Source of the DNA: Hymenobacter sp. DG25A
GTDB lineage: Bacteria > Bacteroidota > Bacteroidia > Cytophagales > Hymenobacteraceae
Assembly (NCBI RefSeq): GCF_001280305.1
Contig: NZ_CP012623.1
Coordinates: 2,480,001 to 2,544,000, forward strand
Direction: 5' to 3'
DNA length: 64,000 nt
Shown: positions 16,326-23,631 of the stretch, one piece after another
Numbering within the stretch: position 1 is the stretch's first letter
Layout: the number at the start of each line of letters is the position of its first letter
The notes under the pieces: generated by a model
The model's database searches: none
The model's input: the letters and a program-made list of their open reading frames with translations, nothing else
What the model was told of the DNA's origin: nothing
Translations under genes and position numbers: made by a program

Positions 16326-17813
16326 TTACTGAATATGCTGTACTCGGGCGCGGTACACGGCGGCCTGGGGCATATGCACTTCAACAGTATATACCCCTGC
16401 CGGAAGGATTTTCAGCGGCACCAGCACCGTGGCGTTTCCGGCGGCTACTGGCTGAATATCTACTATCCGCCCCAGACCATCCAGCAGGTACACGTTTGTG
16501 CCCACGGTGGCGGCAGCGGGCAGATGCAGGGTAATTTGGTCCGTAGCCGGGTTTGGGTAACTAATAAATGTTGCTGCCCGGGCCGTACGGGCGGGCAACA
16601 GCACATAAAAAGAAAGGCGCGACCCGCAGGTTTGGTAGCTGCCATCAGGCTGCTTCCTGCGCGAATAGACCAACTCCGTATCATAGTCAAATACGTCGCC
16701 CTGGCCATTGCCATAGTTTTGCTGGCGTACCAGATAGTCCAAGCCCGTGTAATAGGTGCCTTGGGTGCGGGTATTGGGATATAGCCAGACGTGGCGGACA
16801 GCCGCCGAAGCACAGCCTGTGGAAGTGGTAGTGGTTGCCGGCAGTTCCAGCGTGTAGCTGGCCGGGGTATTTTCGGAGCTGAAGGCATAGCCGCCCGTGA
16901 GCAGACCAATGGGACCATAGCCGGGCAGATAGATGGGTGAGCGGCCCACCGGAGCGCGCAGGGGCAACGCCAGGCGGCCGGTATGGGTGGGCTGTAATGT
17001 TTCCGCGTACGAGCCGCTGCAGGGATTACCTGGCTGAAAGCCGCGCGTTTGGGCCTGTTCCGTAAACGTGTAAATCAGGCTATCAGCCGTTTGCGCGCGG
17101 GTGCGGATGCGCCGCAATGTTAGGGTGCGCGTGCACACTAATTGCGCCAGCCGGTCGTAGGTTTCATACCCCACTTCATCGCCCGGCTGAAAATTAAACA
17201 GGCGGGCGGGGTAATATTCTGATTCGGCCCAGGTAACGGGCCCGCGGGCAGCCTGCAGGTTAACGGCCGTAGCGGCATCCAGGGTCAGCCATTGCGGGGC
17301 CTGCAGAAAGCCCAGCTTCTCCCCTATCAGTACTTGCTGCCCGGTGCTGAGCAGCACCGTAGCTACCATATCCTCAACGCCATGTACGCTTCGCTGGGTG
17401 CGGCTGCTCAGCACCGCCGTAACGCCCGCCGAAGCCTGCCAGGTGCTGCCTACGGCCGCCGCGGGGCGCAACAGCAGTTGCACGGGCGTTTGCAGTGCAT
17501 CAGCCAATGCTTCCAGCACTACTTCCTGGCTGCCGGGCACAAACCGCAGCTGCGCCCCAAACAGGTTATTGTCAGACTTATGATACAGCTCCGGGGAGAA
17601 GCGGTCGGGCCGCATGATTCGGTTAAACCGGTACACCGAGTCGGCTCCTATCATAAAGGCGGAATCCAGCCGGAGGGTATACACCTCGGGTTTGCCCGCC
17701 ACTTGGTAGGAGTATATCAGGCCTGGCCGGAATAGGCGCCAATTCTGCGCTAGCGCCTGCTGGCTACTGATGTATAGACTGAAAAAGAATAATAAGGAAT
17801 AGAAATACCGCAT
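16326..17813 (-). CDS. Secreted protein with type IX sorting domain
   Basis: 495 residues. It has a signal peptide (SLLFFFSLYISSQQALAQ) and a long beta-rich central region without a domain I recognise (GEKLGFLQAP, PGDEVGYETYDRLAQLV, GNPCSGSYAETL). It ends in a clear type IX secretion C-terminal domain (FISYPNPATDQITLHLP, VYLLDGLGRIVD, LPAGVYTVEVHM). It should be exported to the surface or medium by the T9SS. Several cysteines (CTRTL, PCSG, GCAS, TCGS) could form disulfides. A TAGCTTTG -7 element lies at 17839-17846 on the minus strand. Confidence 0.8.
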   Translation of the reverse strand: MRYFYSLLFFFSLYISSQQALAQNWRLFRPGLIYSYQVAGKPEVYTLRLDSAFMIGADSVYRFNRIMRPDRFSPELYHKSDNNLFGAQLRFVPGSQEVVLEALADALQTPVQLLLRPAAAVGSTWQASAGVTAVLSSRTQRSVHGVEDMVATVLLSTGQQVLIGEKLGFLQAPQWLTLDAATAVNLQAARGPVTWAESEYYPARLFNFQPGDEVGYETYDRLAQLVCTRTLTLRRIRTRAQTADSLIYTFTEQAQTRGFQPGNPCSGSYAETLQPTHTGRLALPLRAPVGRSPIYLPGYGPIGLLTGGYAFSSENTPASYTLELPATTTTSTGCASAAVRHVWLYPNTRTQGTYYTGLDYLVRQQNYGNGQGDVFDYDTELVYSRRKQPDGSYQTCGSRLSFYVLLPARTARAATFISYPNPATDQITLHLPAAATVGTNVYLLDGLGRIVDIQPVAAGNATVLVPLKILPAGVYTVEVHMPQAAVYRARVQHIQ

Positions 17814-17838
17814 AGCCTGGGAAAATGCTCTTCGAGCC

Positions 17839-17846
17839 CAAAGCTA
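17839..17846 (-). promoter_or_regulatory. -7 element of the T9SS protein gene
   Basis: TAGCTTTG on the minus strand, about 25 bases before the ATG at 17813, matches the TAnnTTTG consensus. Confidence 0.55.
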
Positions 17847-17900
17847 TTGTTTCCCCACTGTTGCGCCGGGCACATGCGTATCAAAATAAAAAATAACGCG

Positions 17901-17932
17901 AAAAGGCCTTGCGTATGCACGCAAGGCCTTTT
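17901..17932 (-). terminator. Hairpin terminator after rpsT
   Basis: Perfect 14-bp stem AAAAGGCCTTGCGT / ACGCAAGGCCTTTT with loop ATGC. On the minus strand it is followed by a T-rich stretch and lies 30 bases after the rpsT stop. Confidence 0.88.
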
Positions 17933-17962
17933 CTATATTAGAGCAGAATGTCGGTTGACTAC

Positions 17963-18220
17963 TTAAGCAGCCAGCGACTTCACGAACTTAGCCAGCTTCG
18001 ATTTGTTGTTGGCGGCTTTGTTCTTATGAATGATGTTCTTTTTAGCCAGGCGGTCCAGCATAGACGATACTTTCTTCAGCAGCTCTTGTGCCTGAGTAGC
18101 ATCGGTGGTAGCACGCAGTTTCTTAACGGCGGTGCGGGTAGATTTAGCCTGGTAACGGTTCAGTACGCGCTTAGCTTCGTTGGAACGGATGCGCTTGAGG
18201 GCCGATTTATGGTTCGCCAT
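17963..18220 (-). CDS. rpsT: 30S ribosomal protein S20
   Basis: 85 residues, basic and alanine/lysine-rich: MANHKSALKRIRSNEAKRVLNRYQAKSTRTAVKKL, then the helix AQELLKKVSSMLDRLAKKNIIHKNKAANNKSKLAKFVKSL. This is the standard S20 pattern, a primary 16S rRNA-binding protein. It is a single-gene unit with its own strong promoter (TTG-N19-TACCTTTG at 18269-18298) and its own terminator. Confidence 0.97.
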   Translation of the reverse strand: MANHKSALKRIRSNEAKRVLNRYQAKSTRTAVKKLRATTDATQAQELLKKVSSMLDRLAKKNIIHKNKAANNKSKLAKFVKSLAA

Positions 18221-18268
18221 GAGTATGTAAAGGTGACGGTCTGCTCGAAATCAATTCAATTGGGTTGG

Positions 18269-18298
18269 CAAAGGTAAGGTTTTGATCGATAATAGCAA
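18269..18298 (-). promoter_or_regulatory. rpsT promoter, TTG-N19-TACCTTTG
   Basis: On the minus strand, TTG (18298-18296), exactly 19 bases, then TACCTTTG (18276-18269): the full Bacteroidota -33/-7 arrangement, 48 bases before the rpsT ATG. It is one of the best promoter matches in the window. Confidence 0.8.
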
Positions 18299-18366
18299 AC
18301 CAAAATAGGCAAAATGCGGGGCGCCATCGTACAACCGCTGCCTGCACTGCCATACCGCCTTATTAC

Positions 18367-19551
18367 GTGAAGTACCTGACCCGCACCATCTGGCTGCTTT
18401 CTCTGGTGAGCCTGTTCACGGACCTGGCCAGCGAGATGCTGTACCCCGTGATGCCCCTGTACCTGCAAAGCATTGGCTTTTCGGTGGCGCTGATTGGGGT
18501 GCTGGAGGGCGTAGCCGAAGCCACGGCAGGCCTAAGCAAAGGCTATTTCGGGCAATGGTCGGACCGGTTAGGGCGGCGCCTGCCGTTTGTGCGCTGGGGC
18601 TATGGGCTGAGCGCCATCAGCAAGCCCATGCTGGCCGTGCTGGCGGCACCGTGGTGGGTTTTCCTGGCCCGCACCCTGGACCGCCTGGGCAAAGGCCTGC
18701 GCACCGGCTCCCGCGACGCACTGCTTTCCGATGAAACCACCCCCGCCTTTAAAGGCCGCGTCTTTGGCTTTCATCGGGGCATGGATACGGCGGGCGCGGT
18801 GCTGGGGCCGGCCGCCGCGCTGGCCTGGCTGGCATATAACCCCGGCGAGTACCGGCTCTTGTTTCTATTGGCGTTTCTGCCGGGGGTGGCCGCCGTTTTT
18901 ACTACGTTTCTGGTGCGGGAAAAGTCCCGGGCCAGGTCTACACAGCCCATGCAGCCATTCTGGGCGGCCTTCCGGTACTGGCGGAAGGCACCCAGCAGTT
19001 ACCGCCGGGTAGTGGGCGGGCTGCTGGTATTTGCCCTTTTCAATAGCTCTGATGCATTTCTGCTGCTGCTGGCCCGGCAGCGGGGCCTGCCCGACGCCCA
19101 CGTCATCGGGCTTTATATTTTCTACAACCTGATATATGCGGTGGCCGCTTTTCCGGCCGGTTTCCTCGCCGACCGACTGGGGCCCCGCCGCATGCTGATA
19201 GCCGGGTTTTTATTGTTTGCCAGCGTATACCTGGGCATGATCTGGGCCCGCCAGCCCATAGTGCTGGCCCTGCTTTTTGGCCTGTATGGCTGCTACGCCG
19301 CGGCTACGGAGGGCGTGAGCAAAGCCTGGGTGAGCAACTTGTGCGCGCCTACTGATACCGGAGCGGCCCTGGGCACCTTTGCCGGGCTCAGCAGTCTGGC
19401 GGCGCTGGTAGCCAGCTCCATGGCTGGAGCGCTGTGGGTATGGGGCGGCGCTGCCCTACCATTTGCGCTGGCAGGCGGTACGGCCATTGCTGTGAGCGTG
19501 TTTCTGGGAGTGGTCAGGATTCCGGTTACAAGCCAGCAGCCGGCGGCATAA
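18367..19551 (+). CDS. Major facilitator superfamily transporter
   Basis: 394 residues with about 12 transmembrane segments in two halves. The loop 2-3 MFS signature reads FGQWSDRLGRRLPFVRWGYGLS; its counterpart in the second half is FLADRLGPRRMLIAG. The start is a GTG at 18367 (read as Met), with the sequence KYLTRTIWLLSLVSLFTDLASEMLYPVMPLYL. This opening is typical of a widespread MFS subgroup whose substrate is unknown. It is a single gene divergent from rpsT. Confidence 0.8.
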   Translation: MKYLTRTIWLLSLVSLFTDLASEMLYPVMPLYLQSIGFSVALIGVLEGVAEATAGLSKGYFGQWSDRLGRRLPFVRWGYGLSAISKPMLAVLAAPWWVFLARTLDRLGKGLRTGSRDALLSDETTPAFKGRVFGFHRGMDTAGAVLGPAAALAWLAYNPGEYRLLFLLAFLPGVAAVFTTFLVREKSRARSTQPMQPFWAAFRYWRKAPSSYRRVVGGLLVFALFNSSDAFLLLLARQRGLPDAHVIGLYIFYNLIYAVAAFPAGFLADRLGPRRMLIAGFLLFASVYLGMIWARQPIVLALLFGLYGCYAAATEGVSKAWVSNLCAPTDTGAALGTFAGLSSLAALVASSMAGALWVWGGAALPFALAGGTAIAVSVFLGVVRIPVTSQQPAA

Positions 19552-19703
19552 GCTTTCAGAATACCCTGCTAACCGGTTTTCTGTAAATATTCCGGCCCTT
19601 TAAAATGGTATGCAAGCCGCATTATTTGTATATTATGTAAAGCCTTATCGGCACCATCTTTTCCCACAGTTGGTTACTCTCACACCTAATTCCACTAACT
19701 GTT

Positions 19704-20690
19704 ATGCCACTCGTTTCTACTTCCGGATATCAGCCGCCCATGTATCTTTTTAATGGGCATATACAGACAATTGTACCCAGCCTTTGGCGCTCTGTCCCGG
19801 ATGTCCGCTACCAGCGGGAACGGGTAGAAACCGATGATGGGGACTTTCTTGATCTGGACTGGTCCCGAATTTCCAGCGACGAGCTGGCCGATACTCTGGG
19901 TATTGTATCGCACGGCCTGGAGGGCAGCGCCGGCCGGCCCTACGTGCGCGGCATGGTGCGGGCCCTCAACCGGGCCGGTATCGATGCGCTGGCCTGGAAC
20001 TACCGCAGCTGCAGCGGCGAGATGAACCGCCTGCTCCGCTCCTACCACCTGGGTGATACCGACGACCTGGATTTTGTGGTGCGCCATGCCCTGAGCAAGT
20101 TGCGCTACCGCCGCATTTTCCTTACCGGCTTCAGCGCCGGCGGCAACGTTACGCTCAAGTACCTGGGCGAAAACCCGGAACGGGTGCCGCGGGAAGTAAA
20201 GCGGGCCGCCGTTTTCTCGGTACCTACGGATCTGAAGTCCAGCTCCCACCACATTTCGCGCCTGGAAAACCGGCTGTACCTCAATAACTTTATGAGGACG
20301 CTGCGGGAGAAAATCCGCCAGAAAGCCGTGATTATGCCCGATAAGGTAGACGTCTCGAAGCTGGATGATTTGCGCTACTTCCCCGAGTTTGATGACCAGT
20401 ATACGGCTCCCATGCACGGCTTTAAGTCGGCGGAAGAGTATTACGAGCACGCCAGCTCGGGGCGCTACCTCAGCAATATCCGCATCCCCACCCTATTGGT
20501 AAACGCCGAAAACGACCCGTTTCTGCCGCCCGCCTGTTTCCCGCGGGATGTAGCCTCCCATAGTCAGTATGTATTTCTGGAAACCCCGCACGAAGGCGGC
20601 CACGTGGGTTTTGGCGAAGGCAGCCCGGACGGGGAATACTATTCCGAGCGCCGCGCCATTGAGTTTTTGACGGCCGAAGTACCGGCATAA
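19704..20690 (+). CDS. YheT-family alpha/beta hydrolase
   Basis: 328 residues of the YheT/AB-hydrolase type. The opening PPMYLFNGHIQTIVPSL is characteristic of the family. Catalytic residues visible: oxyanion region SHGLEGSAGRPY, nucleophile elbow LTGFSAGGNVTLKYLGE (Ser), acid in VNAENDPFLPP (Asp), and His in EGGHVGFGEG. These proteins are predicted esterases or lipid-active hydrolases in the cytoplasm; the true substrate is unknown. It appears to be a single gene ending at an exceptionally long bidirectional hairpin. Confidence 0.88.
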   Translation: MPLVSTSGYQPPMYLFNGHIQTIVPSLWRSVPDVRYQRERVETDDGDFLDLDWSRISSDELADTLGIVSHGLEGSAGRPYVRGMVRALNRAGIDALAWNYRSCSGEMNRLLRSYHLGDTDDLDFVVRHALSKLRYRRIFLTGFSAGGNVTLKYLGENPERVPREVKRAAVFSVPTDLKSSSHHISRLENRLYLNNFMRTLREKIRQKAVIMPDKVDVSKLDDLRYFPEFDDQYTAPMHGFKSAEEYYEHASSGRYLSNIRIPTLLVNAENDPFLPPACFPRDVASHSQYVFLETPHEGGHVGFGEGSPDGEYYSERRAIEFLTAEVPA

Positions 20691-20726
20691 CCCGCAGTGC
20701 TGAAAGCCATTTTCATCGGCTGATTA

Positions 20727-20800
20727 TACAACGCTTCCTAACCAAAAAGCCCCAGCCGTTTACGCAAACGGCTGGGGCTTTTTGGTTAGGAAGCGTTGTA
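20727..20800. terminator. Perfect 35-bp inverted repeat, bidirectional terminator
   Basis: Arms 20727-20761 and 20766-20800 are perfect 35-base complements around the loop ACGC, including an AAAAAGCCCC / GGGGCTTTTT core. It lies between the convergent hydrolase and rsmG genes. The stem is about twice the length of the other terminators here. Confidence 0.88.
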
Positions 20801-20819
20801 TACATCGCAGACTGGTCTT

Positions 20820-21437
20820 TTAATTATTGGGAATGAAGACCACCTTCTTGGTTTCGAAGAACTCCTCCTGGAAGTAGTCTTTCAAATCGAAGACATGGGC
20901 GGGCAGACCGGCTTCTTCGATTTCCTCAGTCAGGTCGCCGCCTTTCAGGTAGTAGAGGCCCGTGGTGGCATCATTACTGGGTTTGTAGCTGTGCTCAATC
21001 CAGGGGTGAAAGGTGGACAGGCGGGCTACCGCCCGGCTCACCACGTAATCGTATTTATGGCGCACCTGCTCGGCGCGGATCTGCTCGGCCGTGAGGTTCG
21101 TCAGTTTCAGGGTGTGAGCCATTTCCTGCACCGCCTTAATTTTCTTGCCGATGCTGTCTACCAGGTGAAACTTCACCTCCGGAAACAGAATAGCCAGCGG
21201 CAGGCCGGGCAAACCACCGCCCGTACCCACATCCAGCACCGACGAGCCCGCCGCAAACTCTACTACCTTCGCAATGCCCAGAGAGTGCAGGAAGTGCCGC
21301 TCCGCCAGATTATCCATGTCGGTGCGGGCCACCAGATTCAGGCGCTCATTCCAGCTGCGGAATTCCGTATCAAGCTGCCGGAATAGCTGGCGCTGGTGGT
21401 CGGTGAGGTGCGGGAAGTAGTGAAAGAGGATGTCCAT
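20820..21437 (-). CDS. rsmG: 16S rRNA (guanine-527 N7) methyltransferase
   Basis: 205 residues of the GidB/RsmG family. S-adenosylmethionine motif I is VLDVGTGGGLPGLPLAILFPEV, followed by FHLVDSIGKKIKAVQEMAHTLKL and the conserved YDYVVSRAVA. It methylates G527 in the 530 loop of 16S rRNA. The longer frame begins at 21461, but a TACCTTTG -7 element at 21445-21452 falls inside it, so ATG 21437 (MDILFHYFPHL) is the better start and the mRNA leader must be very short. Confidence 0.94.
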   Translation of the reverse strand: MDILFHYFPHLTDHQRQLFRQLDTEFRSWNERLNLVARTDMDNLAERHFLHSLGIAKVVEFAAGSSVLDVGTGGGLPGLPLAILFPEVKFHLVDSIGKKIKAVQEMAHTLKLTNLTAEQIRAEQVRHKYDYVVSRAVARLSTFHPWIEHSYKPSNDATTGLYYLKGGDLTEEIEEAGLPAHVFDLKDYFQEEFFETKKVVFIPNN

Positions 21438-21444
21438 GGTGCGG

Positions 21445-21452
21445 CAAAGGTA
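21445..21452 (-). promoter_or_regulatory. -7 element of the rsmG promoter
   Basis: TACCTTTG on the minus strand ends 7 bases before the rsmG ATG, implying a leaderless or nearly leaderless transcript. Confidence 0.65.
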
Positions 21453-21480
21453 GTAAGACAAAGCGCCTCCCTTAATAAAA

Positions 21481-21583
21481 CGTCATGTCGAGCGAAGCTG
21501 AGACATCTCGCGTGCTGAGGTTGTGGTAGTAATAAAACTAGTTAGCACACTAGCGAGATGTCTCGGCTACGCTCGACATGACG
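21481..21583. repeat. About 103-bp palindromic MITE/REP-like element, copy A
   Basis: The outer arms start and end with CGTCATGTCGAGCG / CGCTCGACATGACG, with a second stem block GAGACATCTCGC / GCGAGATGTCTC. A centre of about 40 bases (starting GTGCTGAGGTTGTGGT) joins the arms. A closely similar element lies at 23491-23587 in the opposite orientation. No ORF is present. Confidence 0.85.
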
Positions 21584-21603
21584 TGCCGTTGAATTTATAT
21601 AGC

Positions 21604-21638
21604 ACAAAAAAAGCCCCGACCTGCGCCGGGGCTTTTGT
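21604..21638 (-). terminator. Hairpin terminator after sigma factor gene
   Basis: CAAAAGCCCCGG pairs with its near-complement to leave a T-tract on the minus strand, immediately after the sigma factor stop. Confidence 0.8.
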
Positions 21639-21639
21639 T

Positions 21640-22263
21640 TTAGATGATGTGCTTTTTGTTTTTCACCATGTCATAGAGCAGCTCGCGGGCGCGGTGCAGC
21701 TGTGCTTTTACGGTGCCCAGGGGCGCTTTCAGCTCCTGCGCAATTTCCTCGTAGCTCAACTCATCGAAATAGCGCAGCGTAACCAGACGCTGGTATTTTT
21801 CAGGCAGCCGGGATACCACGTGCTGCATGATTTCAATTTTCTGGTTTTTGATGGCCGTTTCCTGCGGGTTCAGATTGTTGTCGCGGAAATCAATGGTGAT
21901 TTCGTCGCCGTTATCAATCTTGATGGCCGAGTCAATGGACATCGTTTTGATTTTATTCTTGCGAATAAAGTCGATGCAGTTGTTGGTGGCAATGCGGAAC
22001 AGCCAGGTGCTGAAGGCAAATTCCGGGTTGAATTTGTGCAGGTTGCGGAAGGCCTTGGCGAAAGCTTCAATGGTTAAGTCCTCCGCATCATCGGGGTTGC
22101 GCACCATTTTGAGCACCACGTGGTACACCGGCTTCTTGTAAATCTGCATCAACTCAGCGTAGGCCTTTTCATCGCCCTGCTCTACAGCAGCACGAATCAG
22201 CTTAAAGTCATGCTTGGCTTTAGCCGAAAACTGTTTCTGAATTTCCTGATTGTTTACTTCCAT
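21640..22263 (-). CDS. Sigma-70 family RNA polymerase sigma factor (ECF type)
   Basis: 207 residues. Region 2 (YAELMQIYKKPVYHVVLKMVRNPDDAEDLTIEAFAKAFRNLHKFNPEFAFSTWLFRIATNNCIDFIRK) and region 4 (VVSRLPEKYQRLVTLRYFDELSYEEIAQELKAPLGTVKAQLHRARELL) are intact. A linker with IDNGDEITIDFRDNNLNPQE separates them. Its start overlaps the 3' end of the glycosyltransferase gene by 10 bases, so the two are probably cotranscribed. No anti-sigma gene is adjacent. The type resembles constitutive ECF factors of Bacteroidota. Confidence 0.92.
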   Translation of the reverse strand: MEVNNQEIQKQFSAKAKHDFKLIRAAVEQGDEKAYAELMQIYKKPVYHVVLKMVRNPDDAEDLTIEAFAKAFRNLHKFNPEFAFSTWLFRIATNNCIDFIRKNKIKTMSIDSAIKIDNGDEITIDFRDNNLNPQETAIKNQKIEIMQHVVSRLPEKYQRLVTLRYFDELSYEEIAQELKAPLGTVKAQLHRARELLYDMVKNKKHII

Positions 22264-23387
22264 CGGAGTTTGCGGTAGAGGAACAGCGAAATTCCCAGAG
22301 CGAGATAATAAAAAAAATAGACAGCGTCTAATACCGGCAGCACTATTACTGGCTGGCGGTCATCGAGCCGCCGCCCCAGGTAGGTATAAGTGATGCAGAC
22401 AGCCGCTGTACGCAGCACCCACACCGTGGCCAAAGGTATCCAATCCGGGCGGGAAAACAGTAAACCTATCGTAGCGATATAAAAAAGCAGATTGCTTCCG
22501 ATAAAGTTTCCTATTCGCAACCTATCGGCCAGGCGGTAGTGCCGGCCGGCCGATAGATGCCGCCTTTTTTGCAGCCACCAGGCGCGCCAGCGGGAGGCTG
22601 GTTCGCTGAGCGTATGCGCCGCCGGGCTGGCCACTACCGCTACGCGGGCTCCGTGCTGCACGGCGTCCTGCACCAGCAGGTCGTCGTCGCCGCCGAGGCT
22701 ACGAATGTGAGAAGCAAAGCCCTTGGTGGATTGAAAGACTGCGCGGGTATAAGCGAGGTTGCGCCCCACGCCCATGTACGGGTTGCCCCGCCACGCGAAC
22801 GACAGATACTGCGCTCCGGTTATCAGGGTTTCAAACCGAATCAATTTATTTAAAAACCCGGTTTCCGGCACATACGCGGAGTATCCCACCACCATATCGG
22901 CGGGCTGGGCAAAGCCACGCTGCATCAGCCTGATCCACTGATTGGTAGCCGGAATACAATCGGCATCGGTGAAAAGCATACGGGCATAACGCGCCGTTTT
23001 AATGCCTAGTGTAAGGGCGTATTTTTTCGGCGAAAGTCCAGCCGGCGTGCGGTCTACCGTTACCAGCCGCACGTGCGGATAGTACTGCGTGAGCTGCTGC
23101 ACATACAGGTAAGTGTCGTCGCCGGACCGGTCATCAATCAGAATAATCTCGAAGCCGGCGGGGTAATCCTGCTGCAAGAGCAATGGCAGCAGGCGGCGCA
23201 GGTTTTCCAGTTCATTATGGGCGCACACCAGCACAGAAACCGGCTCGGCATCGGCGGCCTGGTTTTCCTCAGCGGGCAGCTCCTCCGGCCGGCGGGCGAA
23301 GGGCAGGAAATAATAGCCCAGAAAATAGAATTGCACCAGCACGCACGCAATCAGGAGCCATAACAGGGGAGAAAACGGGATGGGCAC
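22254..23387 (-). CDS. Membrane-anchored family 2 glycosyltransferase
   Basis: 377 residues. It has an N-terminal membrane helix (LLWLLIACVLVQFYFLGYYFLPF), then a GT-A fold: VSVLVCAHNELENLRRLLPLLLQQDYP, nucleotide-binding IILIDDRSGDDTY, metal-binding MLFTDADCIPA, acceptor-site GGDDDLLVQDAVQHG, and a QKRRH motif (compare QxxRW). Two to three C-terminal membrane helices follow. This layout fits processive or lipid-linked glycosyl transfer at the inner membrane; the sugar is unknown. A TATTTTTG -7 element at 23411-23418 (minus) is its likely promoter. Confidence 0.88.
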   Translation of the reverse strand: MPIPFSPLLWLLIACVLVQFYFLGYYFLPFARRPEELPAEENQAADAEPVSVLVCAHNELENLRRLLPLLLQQDYPAGFEIILIDDRSGDDTYLYVQQLTQYYPHVRLVTVDRTPAGLSPKKYALTLGIKTARYARMLFTDADCIPATNQWIRLMQRGFAQPADMVVGYSAYVPETGFLNKLIRFETLITGAQYLSFAWRGNPYMGVGRNLAYTRAVFQSTKGFASHIRSLGGDDDLLVQDAVQHGARVAVVASPAAHTLSEPASRWRAWWLQKRRHLSAGRHYRLADRLRIGNFIGSNLLFYIATIGLLFSRPDWIPLATVWVLRTAAVCITYTYLGRRLDDRQPVIVLPVLDAVYFFYYLALGISLFLYRKLRWK

Positions 23388-23410
23388 GGCGGATAGGCGG
23401 GGTAAGCCGG

Positions 23411-23459
23411 CAAAAATAGGGATTAATCACCGCTGAACGGCAGCTACCGGCTACCTTTG
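23411..23459. promoter_or_regulatory. Back-to-back promoters for the glycosyltransferase and tgt
   Basis: Minus-strand TATTTTTG (23418-23411) serves the glycosyltransferase gene and plus-strand TACCTTTG (23452-23459) serves tgt; both match TAnnTTTG. If the tgt element is right, the tgt mRNA starts near 23465 and contains the whole palindromic copy B in its leader. Confidence 0.55.
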
Positions 23460-23490
23460 CGCTTTCATTTGCCGGTGTAACCGGGTATTT

Positions 23491-23587
23491 GTCATGTTGA
23501 GCGAAGTCGAGACATCTCACTAGTGTGGTAAACTAATTACCACCACAACCTCAGCACGCGAGATGTCTCGACTTCGCTCGACATGAC
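23491..23587. repeat. About 97-bp palindromic MITE/REP-like element, copy B
   Basis: Arms begin GTCATGTTGAGCGAAG and end CTTCGCTCGACATGAC. Read as its reverse complement, it matches copy A (21481-21583) closely, including GAGACATCTCGCGTGCTGAG and the GGTTGTGGT centre. It lies in the 5' leader region of tgt. Confidence 0.85.
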
Positions 23588-23631
23588 AAACGCCATTTTC
23601 TGACGTGCAACCGGCATCTCCTTCCTTCCGC

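Noticed and set aside
21481..21583. CRISPR repeat interpretation of the palindromic elements
   Set aside because: There are only two copies 2 kb apart in opposite orientation, with no spacer array and no cas genes.
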